Assembly: GCA_003342895.1 (NCBI GenBank)
Contig: PTFA01000042.1
Location: forward strand, 186,001-250,000
DNA: 64,000 bases
From: Casuarius casuarius
Taxonomy: Eukaryota > Chordata > Aves > Casuariiformes > Casuariidae
Direction: 5' to 3'
Of the stretch, positions 1-9,647 are shown in pieces. Within the stretch, counting starts at the first letter, position 1; each line of letters begins with the position of its first letter. The notes beneath the pieces were generated by a model that was not told where the DNA came from, did no database searches, and saw only the letters and a list, made by a program, of their open reading frames with translations. Position numbers and translations under genes: made by a program.

Positions 1-123
1 GAGCCTAGTTTAGCCTGATAAACTAACCATACCTTTTCACCTTATATGAAGATATTAGTAATGATTAAAGTCCAACCTACACCATTTTCTAGAAGCATGC
101 ACACATCAGTCTTGCCCACTTAC

Positions 124-304
124 CACAGGCCTGCGCAATAAGTTTTGCCAGAAAATTTTCATTGCCGTACTGTTTACTCATCACTGAAGTGTGCAACAAA
201 GATGCCACTTCTTCAACATCACGAAGGTTCTTTGCAGAACAGCAGACCAAGTCAGGAAGAATTTCGAGGGCTTTCTTGCAAGCTTTTTCATAACCTTCAA
301 TCAC
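124..304 (-). CDS. CCT8: CCT8 coding exon 5 (residues 128-188)
   Basis: The acceptor is GCTGCACAG (AG at 306-305) and the donor is GTAAGT (123-118). The 181 bases encode 60 residues starting VIEGYEKACKKALEILPDLV and ending FLAKLIAQAC, plus one base of the next codon (phase 1). Exon 6 and later exons lie beyond the left edge. Confidence 0.96.
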
Positions 305-3300
305 CTGTGCAGCAAGCAACAGAAGTTCACTATACCACATCACTATACATTCATACTGTGTACATCTCCTCTTGAAAGGGCCATAAAACTTTGACAAGTG
401 AAAAAGCTTACAAGTGATGCAATCGCACGCAGCAAAATATATACTATTATTCTGCATAGATCTTTATCTAAAAATCAGTTTAGAAGGAAACACAGCATTA
501 TATTGACCAATAACCATCTGAATTCAGGCTACATCGATCATAATAATAAAATAGCTTGCCTCTGACACTGATAATCCCATTCTCAGAAGGTCCTCTGCTA
601 ATTCCAGAAGGACTCCAGCAAACACAAGGACAAAATTTGTTCCATCTCCAACTTCTTGCTCTTGCATGTGGGAAGCCATCACAATCATTTTTGCAGCAGG
701 ATGCTGGACCTTTAAAAGAAGTTACATATCTTAATATAGCTGCAAACATCCCACTCAGACTACATCTCTAGATTTTTCCATGCTTCAAATAGAAGCTCTT
801 TGATTTCAAGTTATATCTAAACATACCAAAAATGCACAAGAGAGAGCAGCATAGATTAAGTTAACTGGGTAATTTCTATAGTAAACAGAAGTACTACATC
901 TATGAAAGTTTCACAGAACTTAACAATTCCTCTCCAACATAAATTACACACCCTTGTTACTTGTTTTCTGCTATTCTGACAAGATGCAGTGGCTTCACGA
1001 TCAAGTTTTGCAACAGGAAAGCGGTCTGATGTTTTGACCTTCAAACTGAGCTCATACATGCATAACTTTTAATTTGAGATCTACATTGTGTTAATTCTAA
1101 TGCTTTGCCATCTGCATAGAGATCAATTGTTTTCTCTTTCAAAGAATTGTAATAAAAATACATTATTCTTGAATATATTTAGAGCACCCATCATCTTATC
1201 CCAGAAAGTGGCATGCAAGACTCATTAGATTAACTAGTTTGCAGATATTTTTAAAGAACTGACTTGCACATTTTTTCCCACTTGTGCTGAATACAAACAC
1301 AACACATTAAAGAAATGTACTTAATACCGCTCTGAAAACAGTTTCACATTTGCATTGCTTTCTTGCTGTTATTCTAGAATACTATTTCTACCAATAAACA
1401 TAGAAGTAAGAGTAAAACATTACTGTGTAGCGATATAGCTATTATGATAGTAAGGGAAAAGTCAGGACAGGTCAGTTTTTCCATAATTCTTCTATCACTT
1501 AATTCCCAAAAGGATGCTGCTACAGCCTCATACCATATACCATACTCCAACTACCATGTTCTAAGCCAACAGGAGAATATGGCCAGCACCAGTATAAGGT
1601 GATTAACAGCTATTTCATTCAGTGTTTTCCAAACATTGTATTGTTTAGACATATTCTTCTCTAAATCTGCACTGGTTTGGGGGAATATAGGAGGCAATTA
1701 CTAAGCATCTGCGACTGCTTAATGCTGCTTCACAGAAGTCTGTTTTTCACCTGGAGATAGTCCATTTACTTTACAAACTCAAATTCAATGAAAACTTAAA
1801 AGATTTACAAAGTGACATACGTATGTCATCAGGCAGATTGACGTAAATTTCCTTACCGAAATTCAGAACTGTAGTGGTCCATACTAAGAGAAACACTAGT
1901 TCAGCATAACTGAAATCTTCCAAAATAAGAAAACTTACCTCCAGCTCTCTCAAGATAGTAGCAGCATCATTTGTAACAAAAAGCTTCTCCAGATGATTGA
2001 TAACCATTTTGTTCATTCCTAAGAGGAAAAAAAAATGTTTATAAAGTGTGTGTGGTTTTGTATACAGATACTGGCTCATAATCAGATTATTTTAGGTATA
2101 TCTTATGCATTAAAATGTTAGTCCTATTTTGTAACTTTTCAGAAGAACCTAAGAGATACTTAGGTTTGGGAGTGTTACATTAGGAAGAAATCATTCGTAT
2201 CTGAATTAACAGCTTTCTCTTCAGAAATGCTCATACATTATATAATTAAACAATACTGGGAGTATCTTTTATTTTGGTATGTTTGTCAGAACACAGCATG
2301 GTTATGTTCATTATGACTATCTACCCAGTTATTTTCTGTCCTTTAATTTCGTACATCTTCAGCAGTACGTCTTCACAACAAAAAGGATATGATAATTGTA
2401 CAAAACGGACAAAGGCAGTTACACTACAAAAAAAGACTCAACTAAACAAAAGCTGTAATCTTTATATACGCCAAGACTGTATTGAAAGTTCAATAGCGAG
2501 TCCAATGAGTTTCTTCGAGAAACAAACAGGTGTTTCTTCTTCAAAGTAGGATTAGCTTTTAAAACATTATCATTTTTCTCAAAAGAATAACAGTGATATT
2601 AGGATTTATTTACCATTTGGTCCATAAGCTGTACGGGTGGTTTGAGCAAGTTCTTTGCATGCCTGGATGTTCCTGTAAACAGCTTCTTCAAGTCCTGAAT
2701 AATGCTAAAAAAAAAAATGTTACCAGCTTGGAAAGGGACAAGGTTTTGTGAACATACTGTTTTAGCATACACTTTTTATTCACATCTTTGTTTTCCACAG
2801 AGATCAATTAATTCTGCTCTGTTTTCACACATACATCCATGATATGAAAAATAATGATCCAGGAAATATTTGTGATTGAGAAGCTAATCAACTCAGCTTC
2901 CATTTGGAAGCCTTACGAAAAAAAGGGATCCCCAGAAAGAGCCTAAAGAGTAGGGCAACAGTGCTGTGCGCTTTCCTTCAGAGAGGAGAGAAAAGTATAG
3001 GCAGGTATTCTGTAAATACAAAACATCTCAGGGGACCAAGTGCTTCCTTGTTTTGTGAAATACAGCTGCTGCTCTTCTGCCCTTGAACATTATATTAAAG
3101 AACGAGCATCCGTGCTATTCAGCTTCTCTGCTTCCCCTCCACATAAAACATATATATAAAAATACGCTATTGCTCTGCTCCCATAAAAGATTCTGGAAAG
3201 GAAATATAGGGCTTCCTGAGTTGCCTAATCTCTCTTTCCATCCAATTAAACATCAACATTCATAAGTTTCTGGTTTTTTTCTTCAGAAAAAAATAAGATA

Positions 3301-4166
3301 AGGTTATTTTCTGTCAGCTTTCTCAAACTAAGCTTCTGCTCTATCAGGTATGTTTCTTGACGACTGTCAAAATGTATGTTTATTAAATTCATTTAGTGTT
3401 AAGTGTAACTATAGAGAAAACACTTGATTACTTCGCAGTACCTCCTTACAGACAAAGAAACAGAAAACAACCAAAGAACATATACAGTAAACAGCCAAGC
3501 CACTTCAGAACTGCTCCAGCTATAAGGCCCGGTTGCATTTCACTGACCACCACCTGCAAACGCTCCCTAAACAAAGCGTCCTCCTGAAATCATCCTCAAA
3601 AGGGAGACACGCAGCGCTTCCCTAGGCAGTGAGCGCCGCAGGCGACATAAAGCAGGGGCGACCAGGAAGCGGCCCAGCCTGCCTGCAGCTAGCGGCCCCG
3701 GGCGCCCCACCGAGAGGCGGGAACGCGCGGAGCGGCTCAGGGGGCGGCGAGAAGCAGCGGCAGCACCCCTGGGCCCGGGCGAGGCGCCCCGAAGAAGGGA
3801 GCGCTCCCCCCCCGGCAGAGCTTTCTAGAAGACCGCATGCGCCAGGCACCGCCCCGCTCTCTCCTCCGCGGACGCGGCCGAGCGGTGCCGGCAGGGGGGC
3901 AGCAGCAGGCACCGCCGCTGGGGCCCGGAGCCGCCGGGCGGGGAGCGCCAGGCCCCCGCCCCGCCCGCGGAGCGCGTGGCGCGCCGGGCCCGGCCGGCCT
4001 TCCAGAAGCTTCTCCGCGCCGCCATACCGCCCTTCCCCCGCGCTGCCGCCGCCGGGGAGGGGGCCTAGAGCGGGCAGGAGCAGCACCCACCCGGCGCCGC
4101 TCTCACCTTCGCGCCCTCCTTGAGCATCTGGGCGAAGCCCGGGGCCTTGGGAACGTGCAGCGCCAT
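124..4166 (-). CDS. CCT8: CCT8, chaperonin TRiC/CCT subunit theta (N-terminal part, five exons, partial)
   Basis: CCT8 is one of eight paralogous subunits of the cytosolic ATP-driven chaperonin TRiC/CCT, which folds actin, tubulin and many other proteins. Five minus-strand exons join in frame: 4166-4107, 2704-2614, 2018-1939, 709-560 and 304-124. They give residues 1 to 187 plus one base of codon 188, out of about 548 in the family; the rest lies left of the window. The part seen is the N-terminal equatorial (ATP-binding) domain and the start of the intermediate domain. The three TCP-1 family signatures are present: RTAYGPNGMNKMV near residues 44-56, the INHLEKLFVTNDAATIL block that follows, and QEQEVGDGT ending at residue 101, with the nucleotide-site Asp at 99. 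The start MALHVPKAPGF is the usual CCT8 N-terminus. Against human CCT8 recalled from memory, most residues match; differences include HYSGL for HFSGL and EKACKKALEILPDL in exon 5. One intron uses a GC donor. Identity is secure. Confidence 0.97.
305..559 (-). other. CCT8: CCT8 intron 4, GC-AG class
   Basis: This 255-base intron is read on the minus strand. It begins GCAAGC after exon 4 (...TCAGAG) and ends CTGCACAG before exon 5. The flanking AG plus GCAAG matches the strong consensus typical of U2-type GC-AG introns, which are about one percent of vertebrate introns. Nothing else is recognised inside. Confidence 0.9.
560..709 (-). CDS. CCT8: CCT8 coding exon 4 (residues 78-127), followed by a GC donor
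   Basis: The acceptor is TTTAAAAG (AG at 711-710). The 150 bases encode 50 residues starting VQHPAAKMIVMASHMQEQEV, then GDGTNFV (the catalytic-loop signature) and ending LLRMGLSVSE. Exon 5 then continues with VIEGYE as in other CCT8 proteins, so the exon must end at GAG (562-560). The next bases are GCAAGC, so the donor is GC, not GT. No GT lies close enough to keep the protein intact. Confidence 0.95.
710..1938 (-). other. CCT8: CCT8 intron 3, no other feature seen
   Basis: This AT-rich intron of about 1.2 kb lies between exons 3 and 4, with canonical GT and AG ends. I saw no recognisable RNA gene, repeat family or conserved exon in it. Confidence 0.8.
1939..2018 (-). CDS. CCT8: CCT8 coding exon 3 (residues 51-77)
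   Basis: The acceptor is CTCTTAG (2020-2019) and the donor is GTAAGT (1938-1933). The 80 bases finish Gly51 and encode MNKMVINHLEKLFVTNDAAT and then ILRELE, which includes the second TCP-1 signature. The following intron is phase 0. Confidence 0.96.
2019..2613 (-). other. CCT8: CCT8 intron 2, no other feature seen
   Basis: This intron of about 0.6 kb has a GTAAAT donor and a T-rich CTCTTAG acceptor. Open reading frames in it show no similarity that I recognise. Confidence 0.8.
2614..2704 (-). CDS. CCT8: CCT8 coding exon 2 (residues 21-51)
   Basis: The acceptor is a T-rich tract followed by TAG (2706-2705); the donor is GTAAAT after 2614. The 91 bases encode HYSGLEEAVYRNIQACKELA and continue through RTAYGPN, with the first base of Gly51. 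The intron is phase 1. The segment contains the first half of the TCP-1 signature around the nucleotide-binding P-loop-like turn. Confidence 0.96.
2705..4106 (-). other. CCT8: CCT8 intron 1
   Basis: This intron of about 1.4 kb starts inside the CpG island (GTGAGA at 4106) and runs into AT-rich sequence, ending in a long T tract plus TAG. Its first 500 bases are very GC-rich and probably carry regulatory sites. No second gene is supported. Confidence 0.8.
4107..4166 (-). CDS. CCT8: CCT8 coding exon 1 (residues 1-20)
   Basis: The exon begins at ATG 4166-4164 and ends with AAG before a GTGAGA donor (GT at 4106-4105). It encodes MALHVPKAPGFAQMLKEGAK, the canonical CCT8 N-terminus, and the intron is phase 0. 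The ATG has a purine at -3 and G at +4. The exon lies inside the CpG island. The 5' untranslated part lies at higher coordinates, and its start cannot be fixed from sequence alone. Confidence 0.96.
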
Positions 4167-4228
4167 CTCTGCCGCGCTCCGCCCGGCCAGCCGCCGGTGC
4201 ACGCCAGGGACGACGGGAGAGGGAGCAC

Positions 4229-4240
4229 CGCGCACGCGCG
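4229..4240. promoter_or_regulatory. NRF1-type site in the CCT8 promoter
   Basis: The 12 bases CGCGCACGCGCG match the NRF1 consensus YGCGCAYGCGCR exactly. The site is about 63 bases upstream of the CCT8 start codon. NRF1 sites are common in CpG-island promoters of housekeeping genes. Binding is inferred from sequence only. Confidence 0.6.
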
Positions 4241-6076
4241 CCACGGGCAGGGGGGAGGAGTTGCTCCCCGGGAAGATCGATCGGGGAGGAAGGGCGTGGC
4301 CGGCCGTGCGCGGGGAGCCGTTGGGCGCCCTAACGGCCGTGGCAGGCCGTGGCGACCCGGTGCCGCTTCTCCTCGGGTTTCGCGGTGGGGGCCGTGGGGG
4401 ATGCGGTCCCTCTGGCGGAGCCCTTGCCTCTCTGCCGGGAGGGCTTCCTCAGGTCCGGGTCTCATAAAGCACCAGCTAGTCTGACGCCTTTCACTCCTCG
4501 CAGTGCAGGCTATGCAAGTCAGAAACCCTCTTAACTGAGCGCTTTATCCTCAGATAAGACCTCTGAGTTTCTAAAAGAGGTTACAGCATTATAGAAAGTG
4601 TAACATTTAGAGACTATTATGAGATGACTGGCTTTTCCTTTGACTTTGTGTTTTGCTTTATGTAAATAAAACCAAAATGGATGATACATCTGACTTACAC
4701 AGTATTTAAACTGACTTATATTTGTCATTTTATTTAAAAAGAAAAGACATCCAGATGATACTTTTCTGAAGCAGGTAGGATAAAGTTTCTTCATTCATTG
4801 TACTATTTGTACACTCACTACTTCTTTTTGTAAAGGGCCCCAGAGCAATGGTGGATTTTCCAAAGGACCATTGTCCATGTAGTAAAGTGATTAGTATCGT
4901 GGTGGTGGCTGATGTTGGCTCCATCAAAATCTCTCTCTTACTGTCTAGTTCGGCATCTTGCCTCCCAGGCATGTCTCTGAGTACATTTAGTGATACATAA
5001 TCCAGAAATAGAGTTAGGAGCTATCATAATCACTGATGGCAGTAGCCAGTCATAAAACTTTGCATGCTCCAGTCTCGTGTTTGGCCTAATACATACATGA
5101 CTTGTTCAAAAGGACAAAAAATGTCCTGATAGGAAGAGTAAGTGCAGTCAGCTCTCCATTATCCAGGGTAATGCCAAGTGATTGTGTGCTACAGGACAAG
5201 CTGAAGAGTAGTTTGGAGGCACACCTCAACATCTCTACAGGCAGCTTAAGTCCAACCATGATTAGCTGGTGTCCAGCACTGGAATATCTCTCTACATTAC
5301 TTACCTGGTGCTTTTACCTCTGAGACAGCAGAGCTGCTTCTGTAGGGAGTTGCTTTAGTTTTATTAGCTTTGATTCTGCATCACACAAAATCACATAGAG
5401 CTTCCAAGGCTCTAGAAGTGATACAGCTGCACTTAGGCCTCACTGTATCTGAGCCTGTAACCCAACAGAGATGGAGTTGCTCCACATCTGCAGCGTTGCC
5501 AGACTACCTAAAGATCAATGGAACTGCTTGATGTGCATATATATTGTTGCTTAAGCAACTTCAAGAGGAAACACTTGATTTAGTTTTACATCTTACAATT
5601 CTTAGAATTCAGCCAGCTTTAACCTGTAACATACCATGATTGTGTAAAAAAAGAGTGATGGTGGAAAGCAAAATATAGATAAAGCACCCAAGAATGCACA
5701 TTGAAAAATCTGTATGCAGTTCTGCTAGAAGAACTACATAGGGGCAGATGACACTTGAAGCAGACAAGGGAACCTATTCAGCCCTGACCGTTGTGACCAA
5801 GAAGTCTGGGCACTGCAAAAGGAGGTGCTCAGGCTTGGGATAAGGGGCATAACACCATTTATCCCTCTGCACCACAGCGCAGATAGGGAACAAGGAAATG
5901 CCTGTCCTCTTCTATAGCCAAGGAGTTGTTTTTTATAAAGCAAGTTCTGGAATCTATTCTTAGCCATGGAGCTCAGAGAAGTGACTCCTAAGTCAATGCA
6001 GAAGACTTTTCATAGTCAGGAGCAAAAGGCTGGTCAGTAGTCCAGTGCATTCTAGTTACAGGCATTCATTGTAGGG

Positions 6077-6260
6077 GAGAGAGAGGAAAGATGGTTCAGT
6101 GGTTAGACTGCTGATCAGTACCTGCAGGATGGGTTTCAGTTCTCTCCTCTATGACTAATAGTCTGCATGACCTCAGGCAAGTTTCCAGTAATTCATCAAC
6201 ACTTAAAAGTTTTGTCATTTTTTTGCCATATATTTTCCATTCTCTGTGCTGTTACTGGAT
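6077..6260 (+). repeat. MIR-like SINE, decayed
   Basis: The stretch has the MIR order of words: 'gatggttcagtggttagac' (tRNA-derived box region), then a degenerate 'gggtttcagttctc' and the core-like 'gcatgacctcaggcaagt'. It is heavily diverged. Boundaries are approximate. Confidence 0.6.
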
Positions 6261-8889
6261 ATAGCTACCTTATTGTTATGGCACTTACATGAGTACATTT
6301 TTTTTCCAGATAGGAAATAGAATGGTTAAATGATAAAATGCTTCTTAGAAATTTTGCAAACTTCAGCCAGGAAGTCCATGACTGTTTTTCCTGTAGGATC
6401 CTATCACTTGCCACACTACATCATTGTAGGTGGAATGCCAAACTGAGCTTAGGCTATGATGCCAAAAATAGTAATGTTTTGTATTTAAAAAAAAAATTTC
6501 TGAGCTCATTGGTATACACTGGTGCTATTTTCCTGACTTGATTTGCACCCATATGGTGAACCAGATTAGGAAACTGATCGTACATTAAAAATAAACCAAA
6601 AGAAGCCTGGTCAACTTTCAGCTTTCTCACTGCATGGCTGTGCAAAAACTTGTGCTGGCACAAGGAGGAATGAAGAGAGACAGGGAAGCAACCTCTTTCT
6701 GTGGCAGTGCTGCTTTATGTTATCTTAAAATATTTTTGGAGCTGCCTTGTAGGTACAGTACCTTCAATGAAGCTTATGCCAGTTACATTTTTTTAAGCCA
6801 AAAGCTCACTAAAGCTAGAGTACATATGTTTGTGTGTGTGTGATTATATACATATGAATCTATATTAAACTATCATTAAAATTAACTAAAAACATCTCTG
6901 TTCTAACCAGGAGCTATTTGGGACTGGATGTCTAATCATGACTTTGTCTTGGCCTTGATCTTTTTTTAGCTACTCATCTACTCTGTTTATATTCTGCACA
7001 GATAGTGCCATGCTAAGGGACCATCCAAAGGTCAGAGGTTTGGCTGTTGGCAGTCGGCCGCCCTTTCACCAGCCAAAATCTATTACTGTACAAATGGAAA
7101 TCCCCAACTTATCTGTAGGCACATGTTTGTCGAATTCTGGGATGGTAAAATTTAAACAATTTTGAGAAGTTCATGCAGAGGGCAGAATGTTAAAGGACTT
7201 AATTTCTAGTTGCTTATTTAGCAGTGGGAACCTGAGCAATTGGAAAATAAGGGATAGAAAAGCATTTGATGAAAGCATAATATCTAACTGTGTTTGCCAA
7301 ACAATACTGATATTTGGCCAAAGAAAAATGTGGTATGTTGAGAGAGCCTGAGGATCATACCTGGTTTGCATAGAATTATATTTATACCAGAAACACAGAA
7401 GTGTGAACCTCATAGGGCTCACAAGGCTGAATATTCAAGATGAACATTAATCTCTTAGTAACAGCAGGAGTGGTTACATGAGCCTGTCCCAATTTGTGCT
7501 TATCTCCCTTGTGGCCTAATGAGAAGGAGCACTCTAGTCAACCTATGAGTACTTCTTAAGTCATTGGTCCACAGCTCCTGGCTAAAATGCTGCTCACATC
7601 CTGGACTTAGCTTGCTTGATGGCGCAGACAATTGCAAGCTAGACAGGAAAGCCATATTTTGATACTATGTGTGTATTCCTACCTCAGTATATGTGCTTTC
7701 TGCTACAGCTAATCCAGGTAGCTTGGGTCACTGGAAAGCACTTCAGGGGATTTTAGAGGAGTGTTGCCCTTGCATGGGATCAGTAGATTAAATTGTTTGA
7801 AAATGTCGACTTATATTAAAATAGTATTGACAGTCCCCAGCTGATCTAAGGATCCACTATGCTAGAGTCTTCATCACATGTGGCAGGAGTTCAGAGGTTA
7901 CCCTGAACAGACAAGATTGGAAAAGATGATAGGCTAAGAATGGGAGTGATGCTTTTCCACTTTGTATTGCAGCTCCAATCAAGGTGTAAAATCATGCTGT
8001 GACAACAGGGCAATACACATCAATTGAATAGCTAAAGACTTCTGCCAAAATAGCACCAAGCTGAAGTCACGAAGAGTAAAGGAAATTACAGCTAGCTGCA
8101 GCCTCCTGGAAATAAGCTGCTACTCACCTGATTAGGATTTCTTTCAGTTCTGCAGACACTAAGCAGAAGAACTGTAGCTAAGATATAGGATTCTGAGGTC
8201 AAGACCACAATTCATGTTGGCTGGCACTGGGGACATTGAGGTGTGTGCTCTTCTAAGTTTATCTTCACATGCCTTGACTTGGATGCCCAATTTGGAATTT
8301 TCTAACGATGATCTAAAACAGTACTAGATCTTCAGGACAAAGATGGAGATTTTTCTTAATATTTAGAACTTTGTTTCTCTACCCAAATAAGTTTAAAGAC
8401 CTTGTCCAAGTAGCTCCAAATCTTGTTTTTCATATTGTCTCCATTCTTCGGGATTAATTTTAGGATTCGTAATTATATGTGATATGAATATATCTGTCCA
8501 TAAAGTCTCCAGAACTCAATCAGTGGGAGTCTCCTGGCTCAGCTGTCTTTGAATCAGGCCCGGGATGTGTAGAGCACTCTCCTTCTTGCTGCCGGCATAG
8601 AGTGTGACGATCAGCATGACCTAGGGAACTTCCATGTATCCCATTATTTCCTGGCTACTCCATCAGCCCCATACATCTGCCAGCAGCTAGGAAATTGGCC
8701 TGACTCATGCTAGGTTGTGAATCAAAAGAATTCAAGGACACCTTTGCAGCCCTTGTTTCTGCACTGCCTAACCTTCTTAGCTGTAATTAAGATTCATGGC
8801 TTGCACAGTAATGTACAGTCTTTCATACATGTTTCTTGAAGTTTTTAAAAAATTATTAATGAATAAATGCTGTGCACTACCGCAAAGGA

Positions 8890-9045
8890 GGAGATACTAC
8901 TACCACATGTTACAAATCAGGGAATCATATCCTAGTGATAGCAAATGACATGCCGAAGGCCACAGAATGGATCCATGCCAAAATTCGGGACTACAGCACA
9001 AGACTTGTTCCCAGTACCACATGCTAACTTCCAAAACTATGATCC
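8890..9045 (-). repeat. MIR-like SINE, decayed, reverse orientation
   Basis: Words such as 'acatgccgaaggccacagaa', 'aaaattcgggactacagcac' and 'accacatgctaac' follow the order of an inverted MIR: ancestral 'cttgcccaaggtcacacag', then the 'ggattcgaaccc' type segment, then 'tgctctaacc'. Boundaries are approximate. Confidence 0.55.
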
Positions 9046-9637
9046 TTAACCATAGCCTGAGCAGTAGAGTCATATCACTTACTGCCTAAAAAACTCCTAA
9101 GTTGAAGAATACACTGTTGTTATTTAAGTTGTGAAGTAGAGAAAAGTAATGTAACATTTCTATATTTATATCAGGTATAATGATAATGGGCAGTTGCCTA
9201 AGCAGCACTTAAGCTGTGCAACACGGTTTACGTATAGAGAATAAGCAGTGAATGTTTTTTAATAAACACCTTTGAAACAGTTACTTGTGAGCGTACCAGT
9301 GCTGTAATATGGGTACACCACCAAAAATAATGGTTCAGGAAGTTAATGTCTTGGAGGTTTGTTTAATAAATAAATTACTCTAATGTACAGTAGCAACTAG
9401 TGTTTGTACAGTGCTATGACAATATCTAAAGCTATGTAAGTACTGCATTACTTTATCCACTCAGATTCCAGTGTAATTGCTAAGTACTGGATCTGTAGCA
9501 GTTTTACATACTACACAATGAATGGGTTAAATGAGAACTAGAAAGCTTAGTGAAGCAAAAGGTGTTACAACACACTGAAGTACCTTGGAACTGGAGCTTG
9601 CAATGGGCAGGGATTGAAGGTGACAACAACAGATCCC

Positions 9638-9647
9638 TGACTCAGCA
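9638..9647. promoter_or_regulatory. NF-E2/ARE-like motif (TGACTCAGCA)
   Basis: TGACTCAGCA is the reverse complement of the NF-E2/antioxidant-response core TGCTGAGTCA. It lies in the intergenic region with no nearby exon. A single ten-base match can occur by chance in 64 kb. Confidence 0.25.

Larger units (their letters stand above)
3612..4480. promoter_or_regulatory. CpG island covering the CCT8 promoter and first exon
   Basis: This block of roughly 0.85 kb is strongly GC- and CpG-rich, in contrast to the AT-rich sequence on both sides. It contains CCT8 exon 1 near its right-hand third. GC-box-like words (for example CCGCCC at 4179 and GGGCGTGGC at 4292) and an NRF1 site lie just upstream of the ATG on the CCT8 strand. 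No TATA box is obvious, as expected for a housekeeping promoter. Such islands often fire in both directions, but I see no spliced plus-strand exon that proves divergent transcription here. Confidence 0.9.

Noticed and set aside
1817..1838. Possible C/D-box snoRNA word (TGATGA) in CCT8 intron 3, minus strand
   Set aside because: The box is imperfect and no matching D box with terminal stem was found.
3622..4484. Long open frames on both strands in the CpG island (up to 215 codons)
   Set aside because: GC-rich sequence has few stop codons; the frames are Pro/Arg/Gly/Ala strings without domains, overlap each other on both strands and cross the real CCT8 exon 1.
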